Source: Streptomyces glomeratus (GTDB lineage Bacteria; Actinomycetota; Actinomycetes; Streptomycetales; Streptomycetaceae). Taken from it: DNA of 64,000 nucleotides. The position numbers were made by a program, and so were the translations under genes. The notes beneath the pieces were generated by a model that saw only the letters and a list, made by a program, of their open reading frames with translations, did not search any database and was not told where the DNA came from. The stretch is from the NCBI RefSeq assembly GCF_021462825.1, contig NZ_JAKEEB010000039.1:49313-113312 (forward strand). Direction: 5' to 3'. This document shows positions 34,464 through 43,539 of this stretch, piece by piece (position 1 is the stretch's first letter; each line of letters starts with the position of its first letter).

Positions 34464-36671
34464 ATGTCCATTGCCAATACTGAGCACGTCGTCCTGTCCG
34501 AGGAAACCGAGGACAAGGACACCGCTCCCCAGATCACCTTCGCGGATCTCGGTCTGCCCGAGGGTGTCGTCCGCAAGCTCGCCCAGAACGGCGTCACCGT
34601 CCCCTTCCCGATCCAGGCCGCGACCATCCCGGACGCCCTGGCCGGCAAGGACATCCTCGGCCGCGGGCGGACGGGCTCGGGCAAGACGCTGTCCTTCGGT
34701 CTGCCGACCCTCGCCACCCTGGCCGGCGGTCACACGGACAAGAAGAAGCCCAGGGCGGTCATCCTCACGCCGACGCGTGAGCTGGCCATGCAGGTGGCCG
34801 ACGCACTCCAGCCCTACGGCGACGTCCTCGGCCTGAAGATGAAGGTCGTCTGCGGCGGTACTTCCATGGGCAACCAGATCTACGCCCTGGAGCGCGGCGT
34901 GGACATCCTGGTCGCCACCCCGGGCCGCCTGCGCGACATCATCAACCGCGGCGCCTGCTCCCTCGAGGACGTGCGGATCGCCGTGCTCGACGAGGCCGAC
35001 CAGATGTCCGACCTGGGCTTCCTGCCCGAGGTCACCGAGCTGCTCGACCAGGTGCCGGCCGACGGCCAGCGCATGCTCTTCTCCGCGACCATGGAGAACG
35101 AGATCCAGACGCTCGTCGACCGCTACCTCACCGACCCGGTGAGCCACGAGGTCGACGCCGCCCAGGGTGCCGTGACGACCATGTCGCACCACATCCTCAT
35201 CGTGAAGCCGAAGGACAAGGCTCCGGTCACCGCCGCCATCGCCTCCCGCAAGGGCCGGACCATCATCTTCGTGCGCACCCAGCTCGGCGCCGACCGCGTG
35301 GCCGAGCAGCTGCGCGAGGCCGGGGCGAAGGCGGACGCGCTGCACGGCGGCATGACCCAGGGCGCGCGCACCCGGACGCTGGCCGACTTCAAGGAGGGGT
35401 ACGTCAACGTGCTCGTCGCCACGGACGTCGCGGCCCGCGGCATCCACGTCGACGGCATCGACCTCGTCCTCAACGTGGACCCCGCCGGGGACCACAAGGA
35501 CTACCTGCACCGCGCCGGACGTACGGCTCGTGCCGGGCGTACGGGCACGGTGGTCTCCCTCGCCCTGCCGCACCAGCGGCGCCAGATCTTCCGGCTGATG
35601 GAGGACGCGGGCGTCGACGCCTCGCGCCACCTCATCCAGGGCGGCGCCGCGTTCGACCCCGAGGTCGCCGAGATCACCGGTGCCCGCTCCATGACGGAGG
35701 TCCAGGCCGAGTCGGCCGGGAACGCCGCGGAGCAGGCGGAGCGTGAAGTCGCGCACCTCACCAAGCAGTTGGAGCGGGCCACGCGGCGCGCGGCCGAACT
35801 GCGCGACGAGGCCGACCGGCTGATCGCCCGGGCCGCCCGGGAGCGGGGCGAGGACCCGGAGGCCGCGGTGGCGGCGGAGGCGACGTCCGGCGTCTCGTCC
35901 GAGACCGTGGAGGCGCCGGCCGCCGAGATCTCGGTGCCGGAACAGCCGACCGCGCAGGACGTCGAGCGCGAGCGGCAGGGCGAGCGCGAGGAGCGTACGG
36001 CCGGTTCGTCCTCGTACGAGCGGCGTGAGCGCCGGGACGACCGGGGCGGCTTCCGCCGGGACGGCGACCGGTTCGACCGCGACCGCGAGCGTGGGTTCGA
36101 CCGCGACCGTGGGTTCGATCGGGACCGTGAGCGTGGTTTCGACCGGCGTGACGGTGAGCGGGGCGGCCGTTCGTTCGAGCGGCGTGACGACCGTGGTGGC
36201 TTCCGCCGGGACGGCGACCGCGACCGTCGCCCGTTCGACCGCGACCGCCGTGACGACCGGGGCGGCTTCTCCCGTGATCGGGACCGTGAGCGTGGTTTCG
36301 ACCGGCGTGACGGTGAGCGGGGTGGCCGTTCGTTCGAGCGGCGTGACGACCGCGGTGGCTTCCGCCGGGACGGCGACCGCGACCGTCGCCCCTTCGACCG
36401 CGACCGGCGTGACGGCGAGCGGGGTGGCCGTTCGTTCGAGCGGCGTGACGACCGTGGTGGCTTCCGCAGGGACACCGACCGCCGTCCGATCGACCGGCGC
36501 GACGAGCGTGGCGGACACCGCGGCAGCGACCGTCCGTTCAACCGCGACCGCCAGGGCGACCGCCCCCGTTCCGGCTCGCACGACCGCCCGTACGGCCGTC
36601 GCGACGACCACCGCGGCACGAGCTCCTTCGGCCGCCGCGAGGACAAGCCGCGCTGGAAGCGCAACGGCTGA
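34464..36671 (+). CDS. DEAD-box RNA helicase with long Arg/Asp/Gly repeat tail
   Basis: 735 residues. Helicase core: Q-motif region (about 45-51, PFPIQAA), motif I GRTGSGKT (68-75), motif Ia TPTRELAMQ, motif II DEAD (176-179), motif III SAT (about 207), and motif VI HRAGRTARAGRTG (about 349-361). A helix-rich bridge follows to about 510, then some 220 residues of DRGGFRRDGDR/RDRRPFDRDRR/GERGGRSFERRD repeats ending DKPRWKRNG. Such RGG-like tails bind RNA and favour condensates. Likely cold- or stress-related RNA remodelling. ATG 34464 is chosen for the family start MSI; GTG 34437 is an alternative. It ends in a strong terminator. Confidence 0.92.
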   Translation: MSIANTEHVVLSEETEDKDTAPQITFADLGLPEGVVRKLAQNGVTVPFPIQAATIPDALAGKDILGRGRTGSGKTLSFGLPTLATLAGGHTDKKKPRAVILTPTRELAMQVADALQPYGDVLGLKMKVVCGGTSMGNQIYALERGVDILVATPGRLRDIINRGACSLEDVRIAVLDEADQMSDLGFLPEVTELLDQVPADGQRMLFSATMENEIQTLVDRYLTDPVSHEVDAAQGAVTTMSHHILIVKPKDKAPVTAAIASRKGRTIIFVRTQLGADRVAEQLREAGAKADALHGGMTQGARTRTLADFKEGYVNVLVATDVAARGIHVDGIDLVLNVDPAGDHKDYLHRAGRTARAGRTGTVVSLALPHQRRQIFRLMEDAGVDASRHLIQGGAAFDPEVAEITGARSMTEVQAESAGNAAEQAEREVAHLTKQLERATRRAAELRDEADRLIARAARERGEDPEAAVAAEATSGVSSETVEAPAAEISVPEQPTAQDVERERQGEREERTAGSSSYERRERRDDRGGFRRDGDRFDRDRERGFDRDRGFDRDRERGFDRRDGERGGRSFERRDDRGGFRRDGDRDRRPFDRDRRDDRGGFSRDRDRERGFDRRDGERGGRSFERRDDRGGFRRDGDRDRRPFDRDRRDGERGGRSFERRDDRGGFRRDTDRRPIDRRDERGGHRGSDRPFNRDRQGDRPRSGSHDRPYGRRDDHRGTSSFGRREDKPRWKRNG

Positions 36672-36692
36672 CGCCGGCCACGGCAACCCTCC

Positions 36693-36736
36693 GCGCCGCG
36701 CCCCCGCCCGACCCCGGGGGGGGGCGCGGCGCTTTT
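36693..36736 (+). terminator. Helicase-gene terminator
   Basis: GCGCCGCGCCCCC (36693-36705) pairs with 36720-36732, followed by TTTT (36733-36736), 21 bases after the stop. Confidence 0.88.
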
Positions 36737-36846
36737 GCTGAACTGCCTGTAAGATCAGCCGACTTCTGAGGGTGATGTGACAGCCGGGGCCGGGGGGCCA
36801 ATCTGGGCGGCGCGCGTCCCCTTTCGTGTCTTCGGGGAGGAACACC

Positions 36847-39800
36847 GTGGTCCGGCACGTCTTCGCGCATCGTTCCCGCACCAGACGCACGGCCGTCGCT
36901 GTGACCGCAGCCGCCGCGCTCACGGTCGGTCTCGGCCCTCTGCTCCCGTCCGCCTCGGCGGCTCCGGGCGCGCCACCGGAGACGGTGGTGCCGGCCACGT
37001 ACCGCAGTACGTACACGTCGGCGACGCTCTACAACGCCGACGTCCAGAACAGCGGTGCCGGCGCGGGCACCCAGGGCGTCTTCCACCACCTGGAGGGTCA
37101 CTCGGGACTGGTGTGGACGCGCTACTCGGACGGCCGGTCCTTCGACGCGCCGTCGGCCCCGGTCGGCGTGATCACCAGAGGGACGAGCAGCGACGTGCTC
37201 TCCTACCGCCACGACGACGGTCGGGTCGCGCTGTGGAACGCCCCCGACGGCACGACCACCACCCTCCGCGTCCCCGAGGGCCAGGCACTGTACGGCGTCT
37301 ACGGCAGCACGGCCGTCACCCACCAGGACGTCACCGCCGCGGACGGCACCGTCACCACGGTCAGGCACCTGCTGACCGCGGGGCCCGACGGAGCCACGCG
37401 TGACGTGGCCGTCGAGGGCGTCCCGGCGGGTATGACCCTCATGGGTCCCGTGGCCGGCGACGCCACGGGGCTGGTCTTCGCCGCCAAGGTGGACGGCGCC
37501 CTGAGCATGGTGGCGGTCGCTCCGGAGACCGGCCGGGTGGTGAGCCGGACGCCCGCGCTGCCGAACGGCTATTCCCTGACCAGGCTCTCGCCCGAGCACC
37601 TCGTCGTGTACCGCGGCTCCGACAGCACCACGGCGCTCGTCTTCTCCCGTGCCGACCTGGCGGCCGCCCCGGTCGAGGTCCCCCTGGACCGCGACCACGG
37701 CGTCGGCGGCCGGTCCGTCAGTCTCGCCGTGGTCGGTGACTGGATCGTCCACCGCCCCGGCAACGAAGGCCGGGTGACGGCCGTGCCCCTCGCGGGTGGC
37801 GCCCCGCTCACCCTGATGGCCTCCTCCCTCAGCGGCATCTCGGCCGCGCCGGACGGTACCGCCGTCGTCATCGGCCGCACGGGCGATGACGACTGGGGTA
37901 TCCAGCACATCCAGGCGGGCCCGGACGGCAAGCCCGCCGTGACGCCGGTCAAGCCGCTGCCGAAGCCGCCGTCCAGGATCCAGGGACTCTCGCTCGACCA
38001 GGGGCGGCTCGTCGTGGCCGATCCCAGCTGGGCCGGGCACCGCAACTCGTACGGCCGCACCGTCGCCGTGACCGGAACACCCGAGTTCGGTGAGCGCTCC
38101 AACTACGACGGAACCGACCTGCTGGTGGGCGACTGCCCCACGGCGGACGCCGGTTGCTCCCAGCTGCACGGCTTGCCCGACGGCCGGATCGCCTGGGTGA
38201 GCAGGGACTCGAGCGGCGACCGCATCCGTGCCGCCGGACCCGCGCCGTACTCCTTCTGGGACCGGGCCGTCCCGGCCGGCGGGCAGATCACGGACGCCTC
38301 CGGCCAGTACCTCATCTACACGACCGCCACCGAGCAGTCCGTCCTCAAGATCGGCGACTACGGTTCCGCCGCGGTGACTCGCACCCCCGGTGCCGCCGCC
38401 CTCTCGGGCGACACCCTGTGGACGGCGGCCGCGGCCCCCGGCGACGTCACCGCCTACGACCTGACGGCCCGTAAGACCACCGAGACCGTCACCACCGGCG
38501 CCGGCTGCGCGCCCGCCGAACTCCAGGCGCTCGGCCGCTGGTTGTACTGGACCTGCGAGGGGCGGGCCGGGGTCTACGACCGTGTGGCAAAGAAGTCCGT
38601 GCCCGTGCCGGCCGGCGAGGCGAAGCTCGGCGACGGGTACGTCGTGACGCACGACAAGCAGGCCGGGACGCTGACGCTCACGACCGTCGCCGACGGCAGC
38701 CCCGTCAGCCGCGTCATCGGCGACCTGCCCGACACCGGTGTCTCGCAGCGGGACGTGCGCTGGACGGTGGACGAGTCCGGCGGCAACGCGGCCTACGTCG
38801 ACGACAAGGAGCAGGTCCACCTCGTACCGTCCGGCGTGCCCCAGCAGCCGCTGCGGCTCCTCGGGCCGGCGCAGAACGTGTCGTGGGTGATGCCGGGCGC
38901 GGCCGACGCGGCCACGAACACCCTGACCACCGTGCTGCTGTCCAAGCCGGCGTCCGGCTGGCGGCTGACCGTACGCAGCAAGCGCACCGGACAGGTCGTC
39001 GACACCCGGAACGCCGGGACCGTCACACGCGGCGAACTCAGAGTCGGCTGGTCCGGCATGGACCACCGGTTCGCCTCGGACGTGCCCCTTCCGACCGGCT
39101 CGTACGACTGGACGCTGTCCGTCACCCCCGCGGACGGGGGCGGGCAGCCGCTGGAGGTGCGCGGCACGGTCCGGCTGCCGAGCGGCAGCCCGCTGCGCCA
39201 CGACCACGTCGGCCCCTCCGGGCTCCCGGACGGAATCGGCGACCTGCTCACCCTCGACTCGTCGGGGGCCTTCGCCTTCCAGCGGGGGACGGGCAAGGGC
39301 ACCTTCTCCGGGAAGGTCTCGGGGAAGGGCTGGTCCACCAAGGCCGTGGCCGTGCCCTTCGGCGACCTGAACAAGGACGGCTGCAACGACGTCCTGGTGC
39401 GCATGTCCGACGGCTCGCTGCGCGGCTACAAGGTCCGGTGCGGCGAGGCACTCACCACCTCCACGCCGTACACCAGGCTCGGCACCGGCTGGAACGCGTA
39501 CGACGTGCTCACCTCGCCCGGCGACCTGACGGGCGACGGGCGGCCGGACCTGCTGGCCCGGCAGGCCTCCACCGGGGACGTCCAGCTCTTCGCGGCGAAG
39601 GGTGACGGCACACTGGCGGCCGGGAAGAAGATCGCGTCCGCCTGGAAGGGCTACACCAAGGTCGTCGGTGCCGGCGACCTCAACGGCGACGGATTCGGCG
39701 ACGTGCTGGCCCGGGACAAGTCCGGGACGCTGTGGCGGTACAACGGCACCGGGACCGGCGCGCTGAAGAGCCGGGTCAAGGTCTTCACGAACTGGGGCGG

Positions 39801-39972
39801 CTCCTACAACGCCGTCATCGGGGTCGGGGACATCACCGGCGACGGCAGGGACGACCTGGTCGAGCGGGACACGGCGGGCAACCTCTACCGGACCGCCGGG
39901 GACGGCAAGGGATCCTTCGGGTCCCGGACGAAGATCGCGACTGGCTGGCAGGGCTACCGGGGGCTCTTCTGA
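36847..39972 (+). CDS. Large secreted FG-GAP/VCBS-repeat protein
   Basis: 1041 residues. A signal peptide with twin basic region ends at ASA (about residue 38). Residues about 50-780 are beta-rich and resemble successive propeller blades, but I cannot name a family. The C-terminal 240 residues contain at least four FG-GAP/VCBS units with Asp/Asn-rich calcium loops: GDLNKDGCNDVL, GDLTGDGRPDLL, GDLNGDGFGDVL and GDITGDGRDDLV. Such integrin-like propellers bind ligands or stabilise secreted proteins. GTG 36847 is chosen for its GGGAGG ribosome site. No catalytic domain is visible. Neighbours give no functional hint. Confidence 0.85.
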   Translation: MVRHVFAHRSRTRRTAVAVTAAAALTVGLGPLLPSASAAPGAPPETVVPATYRSTYTSATLYNADVQNSGAGAGTQGVFHHLEGHSGLVWTRYSDGRSFDAPSAPVGVITRGTSSDVLSYRHDDGRVALWNAPDGTTTTLRVPEGQALYGVYGSTAVTHQDVTAADGTVTTVRHLLTAGPDGATRDVAVEGVPAGMTLMGPVAGDATGLVFAAKVDGALSMVAVAPETGRVVSRTPALPNGYSLTRLSPEHLVVYRGSDSTTALVFSRADLAAAPVEVPLDRDHGVGGRSVSLAVVGDWIVHRPGNEGRVTAVPLAGGAPLTLMASSLSGISAAPDGTAVVIGRTGDDDWGIQHIQAGPDGKPAVTPVKPLPKPPSRIQGLSLDQGRLVVADPSWAGHRNSYGRTVAVTGTPEFGERSNYDGTDLLVGDCPTADAGCSQLHGLPDGRIAWVSRDSSGDRIRAAGPAPYSFWDRAVPAGGQITDASGQYLIYTTATEQSVLKIGDYGSAAVTRTPGAAALSGDTLWTAAAAPGDVTAYDLTARKTTETVTTGAGCAPAELQALGRWLYWTCEGRAGVYDRVAKKSVPVPAGEAKLGDGYVVTHDKQAGTLTLTTVADGSPVSRVIGDLPDTGVSQRDVRWTVDESGGNAAYVDDKEQVHLVPSGVPQQPLRLLGPAQNVSWVMPGAADAATNTLTTVLLSKPASGWRLTVRSKRTGQVVDTRNAGTVTRGELRVGWSGMDHRFASDVPLPTGSYDWTLSVTPADGGGQPLEVRGTVRLPSGSPLRHDHVGPSGLPDGIGDLLTLDSSGAFAFQRGTGKGTFSGKVSGKGWSTKAVAVPFGDLNKDGCNDVLVRMSDGSLRGYKVRCGEALTTSTPYTRLGTGWNAYDVLTSPGDLTGDGRPDLLARQASTGDVQLFAAKGDGTLAAGKKIASAWKGYTKVVGAGDLNGDGFGDVLARDKSGTLWRYNGTGTGALKSRVKVFTNWGGSYNAVIGVGDITGDGRDDLVERDTAGNLYRTAGDGKGSFGSRTKIATGWQGYRGLF

Positions 39973-40101
39973 GCCGCTCTCGGCCGGGCCCGGCTCTCCC
40001 GAGCCGTTCCCGGCCGGCCCGGACCTCCGCACACCGACTCTTGGTCGCAGCACCTACCGTGTGATGCATGTCACGACTCTGGCGAGGGAAACGCTGGGGG
40101 C

Positions 40102-41637
40102 ATGACAAACGACGCACGACCGAACGGGCCGTCCGACGAAGAGCGGCTGGCCCAGCTCGGCTACACCCAGGTTCTCGCCCGCCGGATGTCGGCGTTCTCC
40201 AACTACGCGGTCTCCTTCACGATCATCTCCGTCCTCTCCGGCTGTCTGACGCTCTACCTCTTCGGGATGAACACCGGCGGCCCCGCCGTGATCACCTGGG
40301 GATGGGTGGCCGTGGGACTGATGACGCTGTTCGTCGGGTTGTCGATGGCCGAGATCTGCTCGGCGTACCCGACCTCCGCGGGCCTGTACTTCTGGGCCCA
40401 CCGGCTGGCGCCGCCGCGCTCGGCCGCGGCCTGGGCCTGGTTCACGGGCTGGTTCAACGTACTGGGCCAGGTGGCGGTGACGGCGGGCATCGACTTCGGT
40501 GCCGCGTCCTTCCTCGGCGCGTACCTCAATCTCCAGTTCGGCTTCGAGGTCACACCCGGCCGCACGGTCCTGCTCTTCGCGGCGATCCTGCTCCTGCACG
40601 GCCTGCTGAACACCTTCGGCGTCCGCATCGTCGCCCTGCTCAACAGCGTCAGCGTGTGGTGGCACGTGCTGGGGGTCGCTGTGATCGTCGGCGCACTGGC
40701 GTTCGTACCGGACCGCCACCAGTCGGCGTCCTTCGTGTTCACGAGATTCGTCGACAACACGGGCTGGGGCAGCGGGGTCTACGTCGTGCTGCTGGGCCTG
40801 CTGATGGCCCAGTACACCTTCACCGGGTACGACGCCTCCGCGCATATGACCGAGGAGACGCACAACGCGTCCACGGCCGGTCCCCAGGGCATCGTCCGCT
40901 CCATCTGGACGTCCTGGATAGCGGGTTTCGTCCTCCTGCTGGGCTTCACCTTCGCCATCCAGTCCTACGACAAGGAGCTGACGTCCCCGACCGGCGCACC
41001 GCCCGCCCAGATCCTGCTGGACGCCCTCGGCGCGACCACGGGCAAGCTGCTGCTGCTCGTGGTGATCGGGGCGCAGCTGTTCTGCGGGATGGCGTCCGTG
41101 ACGGCCAACAGCCGCATGATCTACGCCTTCTCCCGCGACGGCGCGCTGCCCTTCTCCCGGCTGTGGCACACGGTCAGCCCACGCACGCGGACCCCGGTGG
41201 CGGCGGTGTGGCTGGCGGCGCTCGGCGCCCTCGCCCTGGGCCTGCCGTACCTGATCAATGTCACGGCGTACGCGGCGGTCACCTCGATCGCGGTGATCGG
41301 CCTCTACATCGCCTACGTCATCCCGACCCTGCTGCGGGTGCGCAGGGGTGAGGCCTTCGAGCGCGGGCCCTGGCACCTGGGCCGCTGGTCGCAGGCTATC
41401 GGGGTGGTGTCCGTGGCGTGGGTCGGGGTGATCACGGTTCTCTTCATGCTCCCGCAGGTCTCCCCGGTCACCTGGGAGACCTTCAACTACGCCCCGGTCG
41501 CCGTCCTCGTCGTCCTCGGCTTCGCCGCGACCTGGTGGCTGGCCTCGGCCCGCCACTGGTTCCTCGACCCCCGCCACGAACGCACTCTCGCCCGCGAGGC
41601 CGCCCGAGCCGGCTCCCCCGAACCGGCCGATCCGTAA
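40102..41637 (+). CDS. APC-family amino-acid (GABA-type) permease
   Basis: A 511-residue inner-membrane protein with about 12 hydrophobic segments. The N-terminal signature is ALxxLGY-like: DEERLAQLGYTQVLARRMSAFSNYAVSF (in parts: AQLGYTQVLARRMSAFSNY), with FTGYDASAHMTEETHNA in the middle and ANSRMIYAFSRDGALPFS near segment 8. This pattern is that of the APC subgroup including GABA and broad amino-acid permeases (BAT1/UGA4-like). Substrate cannot be fixed. It starts ATG 40102 after GGGGGC and stands alone between a secreted protein and tRNA-Lys. Confidence 0.9.
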   Translation: MTNDARPNGPSDEERLAQLGYTQVLARRMSAFSNYAVSFTIISVLSGCLTLYLFGMNTGGPAVITWGWVAVGLMTLFVGLSMAEICSAYPTSAGLYFWAHRLAPPRSAAAWAWFTGWFNVLGQVAVTAGIDFGAASFLGAYLNLQFGFEVTPGRTVLLFAAILLLHGLLNTFGVRIVALLNSVSVWWHVLGVAVIVGALAFVPDRHQSASFVFTRFVDNTGWGSGVYVVLLGLLMAQYTFTGYDASAHMTEETHNASTAGPQGIVRSIWTSWIAGFVLLLGFTFAIQSYDKELTSPTGAPPAQILLDALGATTGKLLLLVVIGAQLFCGMASVTANSRMIYAFSRDGALPFSRLWHTVSPRTRTPVAAVWLAALGALALGLPYLINVTAYAAVTSIAVIGLYIAYVIPTLLRVRRGEAFERGPWHLGRWSQAIGVVSVAWVGVITVLFMLPQVSPVTWETFNYAPVAVLVVLGFAATWWLASARHWFLDPRHERTLAREAARAGSPEPADP

Positions 41638-41736
41638 CCCTTCGGGCACATGCACGGCGCACTTCCGGCCCTGCTCCCCGATACTCGATCTACGACACGG
41701 CCTCGTCCGGCTATGCTCAGGGAGGCAACCTTGCCT

Positions 41737-41809
41737 GGGCCCTTAGCTCAATTGGCAGAGCAGTGGACTTTTAATCCATTGGTTGTGGGTTCGAGTCCCA
41801 CAGGGCCTA
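41737..41809 (+). tRNA. tRNA-Lys (anticodon UUU)
   Basis: Plus-strand cloverleaf: acceptor GGGCCCT with AGGGCCT (one G-U at 1-72), D-arm TAGCTCAATTGG, anticodon stem TGGA/TCCA with loop CTTTTAA giving UUU, T-arm GGGTTCGAGTCCC. Only CC of the 3' CCA follows in the genome. Confidence 0.94.
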
Positions 41810-41818
41810 CCGGACGAG

Positions 41819-41860
41819 CCGGCCCCTGACCTGCGGCGAAAGCCTCGGGGAAGGGGCCGG
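41819..41860 (+). terminator. Possible tRNA-Lys terminator
   Basis: CCGGCCCCT (41819-41827) pairs exactly with AGGGGCCGG (41852-41860), with a 24-base loop containing a small hairpin; no U-tract. From here to 42047 nothing gene-like is seen. Confidence 0.5.
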
Positions 41861-42047
41861 ATCCCGTTTCCCGGCCGTTCACGGCCGACCTCCCCGGCGC
41901 GCCTGGTCACGCGTCTTCGCCGCGCCCGGTGCGCGCCTTCCGCCGCGCCCGGCCGCCCCAACAGGCCATGGACAGCACCGAGATGGCCGGACGCCCGGGG
42001 ACTCGTGGGATCGCCGAGTCCCCGAGACCTGCCGGAGGCCGCGCGGC

Positions 42048-42761
42048 TCAGCCCGCCGTCAGTTCCGTCAGGGGCAGGGTGTGCTGGGTGTGGACCACCT
42101 TCGCGCGCAGGTAGCGGACGTTGTGTGCCGTGGTGAAGACGCCCGTGGGGACGTGCCGGGTCACCGTGAGGCCGAGACCGCGCAGCTGGGCGGCCTTGTC
42201 GGGATTGTTGGAGAGCAGGTCCAGGGTGTCGATGCCGAGGGCGTGCAGCATCTGCGCGGCGGCCGTGTAGTCGCGGGCGTCCTCCGGCAGGCCGAGCGCG
42301 GCGTTCGCCTCGTACGTGTCCATGCCCTGGTCCTGGAGGGCGTAGGCGTCGAGCTTGTTGTAGAGGCCGATGCCGCGGCCCTCCTGGCGGAGGTACAACA
42401 GGACGCCGCCCCGGTCGGCGATGCGCTCGACCGCCTCGCGCAGCTGGGCGCCGCAGTCGCAGCGGGCCGAGCCGAAGACGTCACCGGTCAGGCACTCGGA
42501 GTGCAGCCGCACCAGCGGGGGCCGGCCGGCGGCGGGCTCGCCGAGCAGCACGGCCATGTGCTCCTGGCCGTCGGCGAGGCCGTGGAAGGTGACCAGGTCG
42601 GCGGTGACCGTGTAGCCGTCGCCGAAGCGGAGCGGGACCGTCACGCGGGTGCGGACTGTGGCGCCGGGAAGGCCCGTGGCGGCGAGGAGGTCGATGGCGG
42701 TGGGCAGACCGGTCGGGTCGCTGCCGTCACTGGCTGCGGTGGCGTCGCGTTGGTCGCGCAT
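42048..42761 (-). CDS. ribA: GTP cyclohydrolase II
   Basis: Converts GTP to 2,5-diamino-6-ribosylamino-pyrimidinone phosphate, formate and pyrophosphate, the first step toward riboflavin and related pyrimidine-derived metabolites. 237 residues, stand-alone (not fused to RibB). Zinc ligands sit in HSECLTGDVFGSARCDCGAQL (in parts: SECLTGDVFGSARCDCG), the Arg/Tyr catalytic region is LLYLRQEGRGIGLYNKL, and the GTP-binding segment is LLSNNPDK. ATG 42761 is chosen for MRDQ and family length, with GGAG about 14 bases upstream. A MarR gene lies upstream on the same strand and a reductase-deaminase gene diverges beyond it, suggesting a small dedicated flavin-precursor unit. Confidence 0.92.
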   Translation of the reverse strand: MRDQRDATAASDGSDPTGLPTAIDLLAATGLPGATVRTRVTVPLRFGDGYTVTADLVTFHGLADGQEHMAVLLGEPAAGRPPLVRLHSECLTGDVFGSARCDCGAQLREAVERIADRGGVLLYLRQEGRGIGLYNKLDAYALQDQGMDTYEANAALGLPEDARDYTAAAQMLHALGIDTLDLLSNNPDKAAQLRGLGLTVTRHVPTGVFTTAHNVRYLRAKVVHTQHTLPLTELTAG

Positions 42762-42816
42762 ATGTGTCGTCTTTTCTCCGGGCCGGTGGGTTGCGGGTGC
42801 GGAGGGTGCGCCCCAT

Positions 42817-42876
42817 GCTTCAGATTTGAAGCACAACCTCGGTCGGAGACTCTAACTCGTGCTTTAAGTTTCAAGC
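42817..42876. promoter_or_regulatory. Two palindromes upstream of ribA (candidate MarR operators)
   Basis: GCTTCA-gatt-TGAAGC (42817-42832) is perfect. GCTTTAAGTTTCAAGC (42861-42876) is near-perfect. Both lie between the MarR stop and the ribA start in an AT-rich patch. A related palindrome GTTTAAAAGTTGAAC occurs upstream of marR itself (43431-43445). Confidence 0.55.
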
Positions 42877-42901
42877 AACCTGTTTGAAGGAGGGGCCACG
42901 G

Positions 42902-43411
42902 TCACTCCGCGGAGGACCGCCGGCGCCAGGGCAGGCCGTCGCACCCGGGGCTTTCCTCGTCGCCCTGGAGCACATCGGTGATCCGGGTGCAGATCGCCTC
43001 GAGCTGGTTCACCTGCTCGGGAGTGAGGTGATCGAAGACGGCGGCGCGGACCGTCTCGACGTGACCCGGCGCCGTGCGTTCCAGCAGCTCCATGCCCGCG
43101 TCCGTGAGGACCGCCATACTGCCGCGCCGGTCGGTGGGGCAGCCCTCCCGGCGCAGTGTGCCGTCCTTCTCCAGGCGGGTGACGACGTACGTCAGCCGGC
43201 TGCGTGTGATCTTCAGCGTCTCCGCGAGGTCGGTCATCCGCATCCGGCGGTCGGGCGCGTCGGAGAGGTTGGCGAGAACGGAGTAGTACAGGTGTGGCAT
43301 GCCGGCCTCCTGCTGGAGCTGCCGGTCGACGGTGTCCTCCAGGAGCCATGACGCGGCGAGGTACGAGCGCCAGGCGCGCTGTTCCTCGGGGGTGAGCCAG
43401 CGGGTCGTCAT
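42902..43411 (-). CDS. MarR-family transcriptional regulator
   Basis: A 169-residue MarR protein. The winged helix includes MRMTDLAETLKITRSRLTYVVTRLEKDG (in parts: MTDLAETLKITRSRLTYVV, TRLEKDGTLRREG) and the wing TDRRGSMAVLTDAG. Two cysteines occur late in the chain (ICTRI, PGCDGL). It sits between ribA (same strand, downstream) and a divergent reductase-deaminase gene; AT-rich palindromes flank it on both sides, so control of both genes is a reasonable inference. The effector is unknown. Confidence 0.9.
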   Translation of the reverse strand: MTTRWLTPEEQRAWRSYLAASWLLEDTVDRQLQQEAGMPHLYYSVLANLSDAPDRRMRMTDLAETLKITRSRLTYVVTRLEKDGTLRREGCPTDRRGSMAVLTDAGMELLERTAPGHVETVRAAVFDHLTPEQVNQLEAICTRITDVLQGDEESPGCDGLPWRRRSSAE

Positions 43412-43430
43412 ACCGCACAGTGTAGTTATT

Positions 43431-43445
43431 GTTTAAAAGTTGAAC
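43431..43445. promoter_or_regulatory. Candidate MarR operator in marR/ribD-like intergenic region
   Basis: GTTTAAAAGTTGAAC, an imperfect palindrome (arms GTTTAA/TTGAAC) 20 bases before the marR start, in the promoter region shared with the divergent gene. It resembles the palindromes upstream of ribA. Confidence 0.5.
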
Positions 43446-43539
43446 CAGGCTGACCGAGGTTCGCCGATCTCGACCTCCGGCCCCGCCTGTCGCATCCTGA
43501 CCACGCGAACCGTGAACCCGATCCCTGGAGCGCAGCCCG

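Noticed and set aside
42762..42901. An FMN (RFN) riboswitch upstream of ribA
   Set aside because: The region is short and AT-rich with simple palindromes; none of the conserved RFN sequence blocks is present.
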